Source of the DNA: Trichosporon coremiiforme
Lineage: Eukaryota > Basidiomycota > Tremellomycetes > Trichosporonales > Trichosporonaceae
DNA length: 64,000 bases
Direction: 5' to 3'
NCBI GenBank assembly: GCA_039545355.1
Contig: BCJJ01000007.1
Location: forward strand, 1,302,001 to 1,366,000
Position 1 is the stretch's first letter. Each line of letters starts with the position of its first letter. The position numbers were made by a program, and so were the translations under genes. Under the pieces are notes generated by a model. It made no database searches, was not told where the DNA came from, and saw only the letters and a program-made list of their open reading frames with translations. This document shows positions 54,505 to 63,890 of the stretch, piece after piece.

Positions 54505-56146
54505 CACTCCTTGACCCACTGATATGGCATCAGCACACTCTTCCCGGGCTTGCCCAGCTTCTCCGACAGCAGTTTCACAACGTCACCCGCGTCCACCTCC
54601 ACGTCATGGGTAGCCCCGATGCCAGGGGTGACGATGACGGCATAGGTCTGGTTTAGCATGCTGGTCTCTTCGAAGTTGATCACTTCCATCCGTGTCGTGG
54701 GGAGGAATTCGAGCACCAGTGTATCCGGCCCAGCGAAGCGGTGGTTCATGAGACTCCCACCGTGAGGTCCAACCACAGCGGCAACGTCCCGCGAGAATGT
54801 CTCAATCAAAGAAGAGACGCTCTCAAACTTTGTGGGATCGAAGAGCTCGAGCCGTTCTCCTCGCCCTCGGGTGTCGAGCAGAGATCTGATAGCAGTCAGT
54901 ACTGAATCCTCGTTGAGGACCCTCCGGCCGCCATTGCTGGCACGACCATCCGACCGCGACATGTACATAACCTTGAGTGTGAGCTTTGCTGAATGCAGAT
55001 AGGTTCGCAACTCACGACCTTCTTCGAGGAGGTATCGAAAGGGTGTTGCCGACGTTTTGCCCATGGCATACCCAACATCTCCGCGCTTCGCCAGCTCAGA
55101 TATGGATGGATCAGAACGGACTTGCAGGCGAACACGAGTTGCGCGAGCTCCATTCTCTCCCGTGGGTGGTGAAGCACGTTCTTTTCTGCGAAGCCCATTG
55201 TCGTCCACATCTCCTGCACGATCTTGCTTCCCGCTCGCCCAGGCAGGACGAAGGTGTCTGAGCCAGTGAAAAGAAGATGGCGTGCCTGTCCGACGACATG
55301 AGTAGCACGGTCGAGGAAATGCTGGAACGACCATGAATCCGGAGTGGACACAAGGACGGCCGACGAGCTCGGTTCAGAGCTTGAGGGGAGGGGTTGAATT
55401 GCAAGAGACCGCAGAGAGGTGCCGTCAACCCCGCATGCAGTCGACACCCAGCTGTCCATGCTAGGGGGGATGAGCGACACGTTGTGTAATACCTGTTGGG
55501 AACGTTAGACCTGCCATCGCTTGAGGCTGGGAGGCGTTAACTGAAGACTCACATAGTTCTGTCCATGCTGTCCTCTGTAGAGCATGTACTCCTCCTTCCC
55601 TCGCTGTTCGTATCTCATCCGGTCTATCTTCCCCACTGCTTCCAGCCACAGCTTACGCTGTTCCTCCTTGGCGAATGTTGGGAGAGCAAGGCCGAAGTCT
55701 GGGTACAGCAGCTCCTCCGCATACAAGCTAGGAATCAGAGTCCGCTTCGCTGCACAAGGAGCAAACCAGGCGGGCGTCGTGATAGTGCACTCGCGCACCG
55801 GGAAGGGCACAAATATAGAGCTTGTCAGCTCCCTATTATCCCTGGTCGCCCTCTCCAGCTTTCCTTGAAGTGAAGGCGGCCCAGGAAAGGGATAGTAGGT
55901 GCTATTTAGAGGGTGTGTCCCGTTCCGAGGTGGAGATTCGGAGGAGCTCCAAGACAGAGGTGACGGTAAAAGAAGCGCAAAGACCAAGATCACCACTAGA
56001 GCGATCGCACCAGTCCTGCGCCCCATCGCGGGCCTTTCCACACCCCTATTCCGATACCTTTCTGTCCTTTCGCCGGTAGAGACGGAGGTGGGAAGGAGCT
56101 CTATTGCTTCTTCCTCCACATCACCATAGTGGCTGCTCCTGTACAT
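54504..56146 (-). CDS. DUF563/GT61-type glycosyltransferase, type II membrane protein
   Basis: Three exons (56146-55553, 55492-55016, 54971-54504; introns 60 and 44 nt) encode 512 residues. The N-terminus is cytosolic, followed by one membrane segment at about residues 45-63 (GAIALVVILVFALLLP) and then a lumenal-looking part with NGT and NST glycosylation sites: a type II Golgi/ER topology. The catalytic part shows the DUF563/GT61 pattern: a KVVMYMSRSDG segment, RRVLNEDS, and VGPHGGSLMNHRFA followed by LVLEFLP. GT61 enzymes add xylose, arabinose or GlcNAc; in tremellomycetes such enzymes may act in capsule or protein glycan building. The donor and acceptor sugars cannot be read from sequence. 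The ATG at 56146 was chosen; the frame runs upstream into tRNA-adjacent sequence with no conserved features. It lies inside the tRNA cluster, with tRNA genes on both sides. Confidence 0.84.
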
Positions 56147-56546
56147 GGCGGCGGAACAGAGGGTTGAAGCGGACGAAGAGAAAAGTGAGTTATTCCCATT
56201 CCACCACAGCAGCGGAAAAAACACTCTGGGCATCGGCAGCTGCGCATGCACTGATGCAAGAACAGACGCCGGGAGGTCGACAATGCTGTGCATCGCCTCG
56301 TTGCAGGCTGTGCAAGTGGCGCCTCCGGTGGCTTGGACACAACGAGAGTCATTCTCTGCGGTCTGAGCTCGCCGCTCGGTAACGAACGGCAATGGCCGCC
56401 ACAAAGTGAACAGGGTCCGAATCGCGTCGGGCAGATGTGCCCCAGCCATCCGCAGCCACTCGGAGCCCCTGTTACTAGTGGAAACACGCCACAATTGTTC
56501 AGAACAACTGCCCAGACATCTCAGGCGTTGCTCAGGAGCACAAAAA
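56147..56546. promoter_or_regulatory. Upstream region of the GT61-type gene
   Basis: 400 bp between the glycosyltransferase start and a tRNA-Ser(AGA) gene. Some frames are open across it, but none shows a recognisable protein. Confidence 0.45.
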
Positions 56547-56640
56547 CGATGTTGACATGATTCGAACATGTGCTCCCGAAGGAAATTGATCGAACTGTAC
56601 AAGTTCTAGTCAATCGCGTTAACCACTCCGCCACAACACC
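56547..56640 (-). tRNA. tRNA-Ser(AGA) with 13-nt intron
   Basis: Acceptor GGTGTTG pairs with CAACATC (one G-U), D arm GCG/CGC, anticodon stem ATTGA/TCAAT, loop CTAGAA(intron)A giving AGA, a long variable arm TTTCCTTCGGGAGC-type typical of Ser, T arm with TTCGAAT, discriminator G. The 13-nt intron is CTTGTACAGTTCG. A T5 terminator follows directly. Confidence 0.9.
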
Positions 56641-56931
56641 AGGATAAAATAGGTTCTTCGCGGCCTGTGGAGTTCCGCGCCCGCCTGGTCCCTCAGGAAA
56701 GCATCGTAGAAGAGTGAGGCACCTGCAGACGGTACTCCTGGAAGCCGGCTATAATGGGGTGGCTTCGAATCTTAACTTTGTTGCCAATATCCGGAGACAT
56801 GCGAAATCAAACGAAATCGCTTGAACCACTGCGGATGACGTGAGCACCTTCCACCTACCGGTGCCGCCAGACTCTCCCAACGTTTCCTCATCAGTCTCCA
56901 ATTGTTCTGGGCTATCGGGAGCAGCAAAAGA
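56641..56931. other. tRNA cluster spacer
   Basis: 291 bp without a supported gene. Confidence 0.5.
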
Positions 56932-57041
56932 CGACGTTGACATGATTCGAACATGCGCTCCCGAAGGAAGTTGATTGCAGAACCCCTCTCCAGAGGAGAG
57001 ACCATTCGAGTCAACCGCGTTAACCACTCCGCCACAACGCC
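56932..57041 (-). tRNA. tRNA-Ser(CGA), copy 1, intron about 28 nt
   Basis: Acceptor GGCGTTG/CAACGTC, D arm GCG/CGC, anticodon stem GTTGA/TCAAC, loop CTCGAA(intron)A giving CGA, long Ser-type variable arm, T loop TTCGAAT, discriminator G. The intron contains a self-complementary CTCTCCTCTGGAGAG hairpin. Short T4 tract downstream. Confidence 0.88.
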
Positions 57042-57305
57042 GATCTGTTCTCTCAACAGGTGCTAATCCGATGACAGCACAGCTCTCTGGGTGTTTTCAA
57101 CGGCGATGTAGTAGAGCTGCGACGTATTGCACGCCTCCGCTTACCTGAGAGGGAACCGGCCCCCTTGAAGCCGGGCCAATGGCATAAATAGCAAAAATTA
57201 TGAAAATTGTCTTGTTGGTCGGGAGGCATTATTTGTTCCGTCCGACCCTGCCGTGCACCCGCAATCCTGTATGCGATGCACAGGAGCCTGTACAACCTCC
57301 AAAAA

Positions 57306-57386
57306 CGATGTTGACATGATTCGAACATGTGCTCCCGAAGGAAATTGATTTCTAGTCAATCGCGTTAACCACTCCGCCACAACACC
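57306..57386 (-). tRNA. tRNA-Ser(AGA), intronless copy
   Basis: Identical by eye to the other tRNA-Ser(AGA) apart from lacking the 13-nt intron: the anticodon loop is a continuous CTAGAAA. Total 81 nt. T5 terminator directly downstream. Confidence 0.92.
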
Positions 57387-57623
57387 GATTATGAGAGCTT
57401 TCGCGTGGCTCACCACTGGTCTGCGCGGCCAGTGGAGCGCCGGAGAGAGTGTGCGTAACTACTGCCCGTGCTGTGTTGGCCAGCTCTGTGGTAAATAGGA
57501 TGGTAGTGTCCCAACATCGTGAGCCGCGCATCAGGGCCCACGGCTCTCCCAACATCCCGTCAGCCCTTCCACGCTCGTCTGCGACTGTCCCGAGTCTCTG
57601 GCACGCTCCCAAAAGCACAAAAA

Positions 57624-57730
57624 CGACGTTGACATGATTCGAACATGCGCTCCCGAAGGAAGTTGATTCCAGAACCTCTCCCGAAGGAGACCATTCGAGT
57701 CAACCGCGTTAACCACTCCGCCACAACGCC
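57624..57730 (-). tRNA. tRNA-Ser(CGA), copy 2, intron about 25 nt
   Basis: Exons as in copy 1. The intron is about 3 nt shorter (TCTCCTTCGGGAGAGG-like hairpin), 107 nt in total. T5 terminator directly downstream. Confidence 0.88.
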
Positions 57731-58406
57731 TGAGCTGATTGCTGAGGGCTGCGCACGCCGCCGGGCCCAAGCCAGCCTCGGCGCTCATCCTCTGTCCATA
57801 CGCGTAGCTTGTCGGTCTGTTGGGGAGTTGTGGGACAGGTGGAGAGGGAGGACTCAGCGATCACGTCAGCGGACGACGCCACCAATGATCGACGCCACCA
57901 ATGATCGACGAGTGCCACTCTGCTAGTCTGCCAGTCAAGCGTGTGCTGAGTGTGTGTGCAGGACATTCCCCGATGTGTAGGACAGTCGAAACCGTTGCGT
58001 GATCATACCCACGTGTATGGGTATCGATAACACTTCTCCAGCCGTCTGCAGAGTGTCGCCCGAGCGTCATGCGGTCTTCGAGCTGGTTGATTGGCGCACT
58101 TCACACCCGTCCAGCGCAGAGGCAAGGCACTCCCTCGACTGAGCATAGCAGCGACTCGGAGACTTAACCTAGTACCCCGAGTGGTGTGATGGCACCGTGA
58201 TCATGGCTCCCGTCCCAGGCTGCGCCATCCAGCCACCTCTTGCCCCCGGGGATCCTCTGGCCTCCGAGCATTAGTTTGGGTTTCTAACCCACAACAGCCA
58301 GTTCCTGAGCAACGCTTAGATGCGACAAGGACAGCCCGAAGCTTCTCGCACCCGCAGGGCGGGCGCCGTGGCGGCGCCACCGCGATGCCGACATCAGCAG
58401 CATCCA
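57731..58406. other. tRNA cluster spacer with possible unrecognised RNA
   Basis: 676 bp with no supported protein. A TGATCGACGCCACCAA unit is repeated at about 57882-57905. The stretch 58160-58390 is rich in short inverted repeats and C-rich loops just upstream of the tRNA-Val gene; I cannot match it to 5S, U6, SRP, RNase P or MRP RNA. Confidence 0.45.
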
Positions 58407-58492
58407 GGCCATTTAGCTCAGTTGGTTAGAGCGTATGCTTAACAGCTCGTGCTTTACGCATAAGGTCGGCGGTTCGACCCCGCCAGAGGTCA
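58407..58492 (+). tRNA. tRNA-Val(AAC) with 12-nt intron
   Basis: The only plus-strand tRNA of the cluster. D arm GCTC/GAGC, anticodon stem TATGC/GCATA, loop TTAACA(intron)C giving AAC, T arm GGCGG-TTCGACC-CCGCC. The acceptor GGCCATT/AGAGGTC has an A-A mismatch at the fifth pair and one G-U. Discriminator A and a T5 terminator at 58495-58499. Mature length 74 nt. Confidence 0.85.
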
Positions 58493-58740
58493 TCTTTTTA
58501 GATAGCGGGGACGTAACGGAGAAGGAGGGTGGCCACAAGCCTGACAGGCGGCTCTGCAAGGAGAGGAGGGACGTGGGGGCTGATTCACACCCACCTCGTA
58601 TCTGCGCGACAGAGCTGCAGGCAAACAAGACGAGAGTGTTCTATGCCCAGCGCTCGGCTCACCTTGGCATAATCTCCCTCCATTCGTTATAGCTCTTGAG
58701 CATCGTCGCGCGCAAGCCAAAAAGTCTCACACGTGGTGAC

Positions 58741-58834
58741 TGCCTTCTACCCGAATCGAACGGGTGACCGTTCCATAGCAAGTTTCTAAGGAGACACTAC
58801 TAGTGGAAAATTCTAGCCACTGAACTAAGAAGGC
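58741..58834 (-). tRNA. tRNA-Thr(AGT), copy 5, 21-nt intron
   Basis: Mature sequence as copy 1. The 21-nt intron starts GTGTCTC and ends CTTGCT, closely related to that of copy 1 6 kb away. A T5 terminator lies near 58715. Confidence 0.9.
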
Positions 58835-59418
58835 GGATCTGACAGTGAGCCCTCCAGTATGATTATGTAAGCAGCCAATGGAAAGCGTGGGCCGGCGCGT
58901 GATTTTTCTTTCCGTTGGGCATGTTTCGTCGAATGACCAACGACCAGCCACCGCACGTCCACCCTGCGGTCGCCCTTAGTGCAACCTGGATTTGCAGGGC
59001 TGCGCCTGCGTCCGCTGCGCTCGTGTTTGAGTCACAGGGGCGTCAAAACAAACTGGGCGTACTATGTCACCATCCCATCGGGACTATGCAAGCGGGCAGA
59101 GGGGGCTTAGGGCGGCTGTGAACCGAGAATCGCGCAGGGGTGCTGTGAAAGATGCCAGTCTGCAAGGGCGTGCACGGCCAAAGCCCCAGATCGCTCATGT
59201 TTGAGTTGTTTGGGACCAATCCTCACTCGCCATTTCAGAGTTGCCGCCGCGTGACAAGGCAGCAACGCAGCAACACATGCGTTCCACCCGCTCCATGACC
59301 ATCCGTGTGCATCCGTCAGAGCTTAAACGAGCGAACGTTCTGCATTTTCCATCATCACCCTTCTCTCACTTGCAACTCACGACTTCTCCTCTACTCAACG
59401 CACACCTCTCCCACCGCA
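58835..59418. promoter_or_regulatory. Upstream region of the Spo12-like gene
   Basis: 584 bp between the last tRNA and the Spo12-like start. It becomes CT-rich after 59340 as in other leaders of this genome. No other gene is supported. Confidence 0.45.
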
Positions 59419-59900
59419 ATGTCGCACCCCACCATCGAGCCTCTGCACGCTCCTGGCCGCGCCGCCGTCGTCCAGCGCCAGCGCAACGTCTCCGGCCCCG
59501 TCAATCGTGAGTTTTGTTCATGTGCTGGTAACTGACAGCCAGCGAATGATGTGATTCCCGGCCAGACCGTCGACCCCGCCGTTCCCGGCGCCGCAATGGG
59601 CCAGAAGGCGCTCCTCGCGAAGAAGATGGCGCAGGCCAAGTGAGTACCCCAGTGGCAGTCGCAACACCCTCGGTCCGTCCATCAGACCAACGTGTTTGCG
59701 CATTCTTTCCGCTGCAGTCATCGGGTGTACAGTAGCTGACCCACAGCTCCAAGCCGACCGTCTCACCGACGGACCAGCACGACTCGCCGACCACGCGGAA
59801 ACTCAAGAACGTCAAGGAGCGGCACTTCGCATCCAAGGGCAAGACGCCGGCGATGCAGCGCATGGCCGGGCTGATGGACGAGAACTCGCCCCCTTCATAG
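59419..59900 (+). CDS. Spo12-like small protein
   Basis: Three exons (59419-59506, 59543-59639, 59747-59900; introns 36 and 107 nt) give 112 residues. The second half carries KPTVSPTDQHDSPTTRKLKN, then a Lys-rich HFASKGKTP stretch, resembling the short conserved Spo12 motif (SPTD...SP...KL...K) of proteins that promote mitotic exit through the FEAR pathway by releasing Cdc14 from the nucleolus. The SPTD and SPTT pairs are minimal CDK sites. The N-terminal half (GQKALLAKKMAQA) has no motif I recognise. Small proteins give little signal, so this stays moderate. The protein looks largely disordered and probably nuclear. It is convergent with the dienelactone hydrolase gene. Confidence 0.6.
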
Positions 59901-60487
59901 CAACTTTCTCCGCAGTTCATAACGTCCACCCACGCCAGCCCTCAGCATGTAATACCCAGTGTCCATTGTAGTTATCTAGCCCCATATTTTGTCGATCTAT
60001 GCACCCCTCCACCTTGTCATGCACACGTCCTTGGCGTGGGAAAGTCTGCTTTGGAGGATTGTTTGTTCGTTTTTCGCTCGCCTATTGTTTGTTTACACCG
60101 GCCGCGATAAGATTACATTCCGCCTTGCGTCCACCTGGAGGCACGTTGGGCCAGATTGCGTGAGCCGCCAGAAACCTGCTCCGGCGTCGCACACATTGGG
60201 GCACTTCCCTCTCATGCACTAAATCGAATGATCCATTGAATGGACCTGAGTAAGGCACAGGAGCCAGGTCTTGACAAGCATAACAGGGGAGAAGCGTGGG
60301 CTTCAGAGCTGCACTCGGCAGGTACGGTGCATTGTGTCCGCTTCTGCGACTCAAAGGCGTGCGCCTGAAGGTGACTTTGCGGGCTACGAAACCCATTCGT
60401 TGGACACTGCCGCGATAGAAAACATAAACTGAGGTTGTGCATAAATACTTCTGTCTCAACATCCTATACTAGAGCTTGGTCTCTCGC
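59901..60487. other. Intergenic region between convergent genes
   Basis: 587 bp between the 3' ends of the Spo12-like and dienelactone hydrolase genes. It is somewhat richer in A and T than coding DNA and holds no supported gene. Confidence 0.5.
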
Positions 60488-61335
60488 TTAGACATAAGTG
60501 CGAAAAAACTTGATGAGCTCAGCGTAGGCGTCCTGGTAGGCCTCGGTGGCCTTGCCTCCCGAGAGGTCGCCACGGGCGGCAGCGAAGCCGTGCGGCTGGT
60601 CGGCGTACCACTTGATCTTGTTCTTGCCGGGGTTCTTCTTCTCGAGGGCCTCGTAGACGGCGTCGTTGGTCTTCTTGTCCTCGTCCTTGGAAGGAAGGAG
60701 AAGGACGGGGACGTTGACGCGTTCGGCGTCCTCGAGGTCGATGAAGGAGGGGTGGCACGAGGCAACAGCGGCAAAGTCGTTCACGCACGAGGAGGTGACG
60801 GTCGCCTTCCAGCCCCAGCAGTAGCCGACAGTGCCGACCGACTTGTAGCCCTGCGACTTGAGGTCCTTGAGCGCGGCGCCGATCTGGTCAGACTGCGTGT
60901 CGGCCTTGCCCGGGAAGCCGGAGAAGTACTTCTTGCACTTCTCGGCACCGGCCGCGGAGCCGTCGAACATGTCAGCGGTCGCGTAGTCGCCGTGGAGGAA
61001 GTCGGGCATCTCAACGCGGTAGCCAGCAGAGGCGAGGATGTCGGCACCTGAAGTTAGCTACGTGGGGACCTCATGAGCTGACGTAGCGCTAGGCGCCTCG
61101 GGACACCTGGGCACGTCGCAACTCACCCTGGAGGATCTGGGGGCTGTAGCCGAAGACATCGTAGACGACGAGGATGGCCTTGCCGGTGTCGGTGGGACCG
61201 ACGCCGTACGACTTGATGCCACCGAGCTTGCCGTAGGAACCCTTAGGGGTGTAGTCGGCCTGGACGGGAGGAAGAGAGCAGCAGGCTCGTAGGTGTCAGT
61301 TGTCGCAAGGTCTGGCTTAACTCACCAGCAGACAT
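60488..61335 (-). CDS. Dienelactone hydrolase family protein
   Basis: Three exons (61335-61326, 61285-61127, 61047-60488; introns 40 and 79 nt) encode 242 residues, the normal length for this alpha/beta-hydrolase family. It starts MSAACCSLPPVQADYTPKG, a pattern common in fungal members, and has YDVFGYSP, the nucleophile elbow GYCWGW (Cys near residue 133), the acid in PSKDED and the His in QPHGFAAARG, i.e. the Cys-Asp-His triad. The usual third Gly of GYCxGG is Trp here. Family members open dienelactones in aromatic catabolism, but many fungal relatives have no known substrate. The first intron acceptor was set at 61286 (CTACGAG) because it restores frame and the CC-rich start; the nearer CCAG at 61266 would shift into a stop. 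Confidence 0.88.
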
Positions 61336-61976
61336 TGCGATGGATGGGTCGTGGATAGGTCTGAAAGAGGTGTGGGTACGAACTGGATGTCAGTGTCTTT
61401 ATATGGATGCGTAGGGTGCGGAGGCCAGAACGCAGGTGCGCAAAGTGCGGCTCCTGCTCGGGGTCGAAAGAACGCCGAGCCGAAATGGGAAAGTGCATTC
61501 CACGCTGGCAGCAGTGTCGGTGGTCATAGAGAAGCGCCGAAAGCGCCCTTCCTTCGTACCAATCGACACTGTCCGCATCCGTGAAGAAGAGGTGAGGAGA
61601 AGCTTACTCACCAGCTGATTAAGAACCTTTTTGTGGAGGACAAGAGGAAAGTGGAAGAAGCAAGAGTTAAGGGCTGTTAACTGGGTTGCTGATGCGAACG
61701 CAGGGCTGCGGGGGAGGGTGCGGAATTGGGGAGCACGGGTGGAGGGCGATTGCCGAACCGGAACCTGATTGCGCGGTATTCACGTCATCAACGCAGGTCA
61801 TTGGGCGTGCCTGGGACGCTCGCATGTCTACGGGTCGAGGGACAGACGGCCAAGTCCGCCGGCCAGTCGGTCACTTGCTCTCCGCCCACCTTTGGCCGTT
61901 GTGAGCAGCGATAACAGCCTGCGACCATCCTCTTTGGTTCCTGCAACCTCAAGGACTTATCAGGACGTTAGCCAAC
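61336..61976. promoter_or_regulatory. Divergent promoter region DLH/aminotransferase
   Basis: 641 bp between divergent starts. No protein is supported. Confidence 0.5.
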
Positions 61977-63486
61977 ATGTCCAGAGCGCTGTCCTATGTT
62001 GCGCCAGCGGTGCGCGCAACCGCCGCTCCTCCGTGAGTTGGGCAACGTGTGCACTGAACTGACTACCAGAATCCCGAAGGCGAAGGCATGGGGTGCTTCG
62101 TACGCTGCGAGCCCAACAGCAGGTCCGCTGCTGGACATGTCGCAGGGTGTGCCAGGCTCGGCACCAGCGGAGCCTGTCTTGGCATCTCTCACTAAGGTAG
62201 CCGGCACGCACGACGCAGCGAAGTACGGCCCAATCTTAGGCGAACCGGCCCTGCGGTCTGCGCTCGCCGAGGAGCTGCGTCACAAGTACGGTATCGAGGC
62301 GCAGCAGCTCGGCGACGCCGACGTCGGGATCACGACAGGATGCAACATGGCTTTCCTCGTTCTGCTCATGTGAGTCCCAGCTTTATGGGCCTTCATGGTT
62401 AGCTAACAACAGGCTTCTTTGTCCCCCGGGTGAGAGCAGCGTGCTCCTTCCCCTCCCGAGCTACTTCAACCACGCCATGTCTCTGTCCCTCCAGCAGGTC
62501 GAGCCGGCCTATATCCCCTGCTCGCCAAAGGACGGGTTCACGCCGTCACTACCGGCGGCGCGAGCAATTCTCGAAACGGCCCGCGACTCGGGCTCAAAGG
62601 TCAAGCCCCGCGCCATCGTCCTTGTGACGCCGAACAACCCGACCGGAGCCATTTACAGTCCTCCCCTGCTCGAGGAATGGTACGCTCTCGCTGGCGAGTT
62701 CGACGTTCCCCTCGTCCTTGACGAGACCTACCGTGACTTCGCGGGTGCGCAGCCGCATGCGCAGTTCGAGCGGCCCGAGTGGCGCGAAACGCTGATCACG
62801 CTTGGCAGTTTCAGCAGTGAGTAACCCCTTGTCCAAGCCCAGTGCCCACCACGTCGTCATGGGAGGGCAGCAGATGAGGCGATGTCGACAGCTGTGTACT
62901 TTTCCATGATTAGCTGACTAGTGCAGAGGGGTACCGCATCCCCGGCCACCGCCTGGGCTGCATCACGGCCGCGCCTGAGCTGCTGGCGCATATCGCGACC
63001 ATCTGCGACTGCATGCAGATCTGCCCGCCGCACGCACCGCAACTGGCACTCATGGATCTCCTCCCTTCTCTCCGCGAGGATCTCGACGAGGCAGCCACCG
63101 CGCTCCGCAAGCGCCTGCAGATCTTCGAGGACGTCGTCAATTCCGTGCCGGGGTGGAAGCTGATCAGCTCTGGCGGATTCTACGCCTATGTCGAGTTCCC
63201 CGAGGAGTTCCTCCAGGCGCAGGACAAGCTCGGCGTGAAGGAGGGCGAGAAGGTGGGCAGCGAGGACGTCGGTCGCGCACTTGCGCTGGAGGCGGGCGTG
63301 CTCACGCTCCCTGGGTGCTTCTTCATGCCCGACCTCAGGGATAAGGTGTGGGACAGCATCAAAGGCGGGGACGAGATGAAGCGCGACCGCTGGATCCGCT
63401 TCGCCGTCGCCAACATCGATGACGAGAGCGTCAAGGCGCTCGGTCCCCGTCTCCGGCGGCTGAACGAGCTGCTTGGCGTGAAGTAG
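61977..63486 (+). CDS. Class I/II PLP-dependent aminotransferase
   Basis: Four exons (61977-62032, 62070-62369, 62413-62816, 62927-63486) encode 439 residues; introns are 37, 43 and 110 nt. The fold-type I signs are visible: DMSQGVPG and KYGPILGEPALRSALAEEL at the start, ITTGCNMAFL for the PLP phosphate region, LLPLPSYFNH, VTPNNPTGAIY (Asn near PLP), VLDETYRDF (Asp contacting the pyridine N, Tyr to PLP O3') and SFSKGYRIPGHRLG with the PLP Lys, here codon 254, whose three bases are split by intron 3. WIRFAVAN near the end carries the substrate Arg. The closest pattern is the AspC/KAT-like subgroup; the substrate is not determined. It is divergent from the DLH gene and convergent with the CUE1-like gene. 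Confidence 0.92.
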
Positions 63487-63590
63487 ACAAGTCACGCGAT
63501 ACTCCGCATTCTACTCTCCGTCCCTTGGGCCAGTGCACGACCACCATAGATAAGTAGATAGGCTCCAAATGCATAATGACAGACTACACC

Positions 63591-63890
63591 TTACTCGACC
63601 TTGGCCGACTGCGCGGCCTGGGCCTGCTTCTCGAGCAGCTTCCGCCTCGCCTCGAGGATCATCTTCTCCTTGCGCGCGCGCAGATCCTTCTCGCGGTTCT
63701 CACGCGTCGCCTCCCACTTGCCGCCCTCCTCGGAAGGCGCCTGGTCGAGCTTGGCACTAAGATTGTAGCGCTCGATCAGGGACTGCGGTTTCGTGGCTGG
63801 CGTGGACTGCTGGGTCTGCGAGGACGGGGCGGGGACGGGTACAGCGGCCGCTGGACGCAGCGAGTCGGGGATCACGAAGCCGGTGGGAGG
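63591..63890 (-). CDS. CUE1-like protein, C-terminal exon (partial)
   Basis: The last exon of a minus-strand gene that continues past the window edge: 99 residues starting at phase 0 after an acceptor CTGACCCCAG. It has a Pro/Ser/Ala-rich linker, then SLIERYNLSAKLDQ, W-x-x-TRENREKDLRARKEKMIL and a basic helix EARRKLLEKQAQ. This tail pattern resembles the C-terminal E2-binding helical region of fungal Cue1-type proteins, which recruit Ubc7 to the ER membrane in ER-associated degradation. The CUE domain and membrane anchor would lie upstream, outside the window. No donor site is seen between 63891 and 64000, so the preceding intron is longer than 110 nt. Confidence 0.6.
   Translation of the reverse strand, partial: PPTGFVIPDSLRPAAAVPVPAPSSQTQQSTPATKPQSLIERYNLSAKLDQAPSEEGGKWEATRENREKDLRARKEKMILEARRKLLEKQAQAAQSAKVE

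Noticed and set aside
56147..56602. Longer start of the GT61-type protein reaching 56602
   Set aside because: The frame is open, but it runs through the tRNA-Ser 3' part and has no conserved features; the ATG at 56146 gives a normal type II membrane protein.
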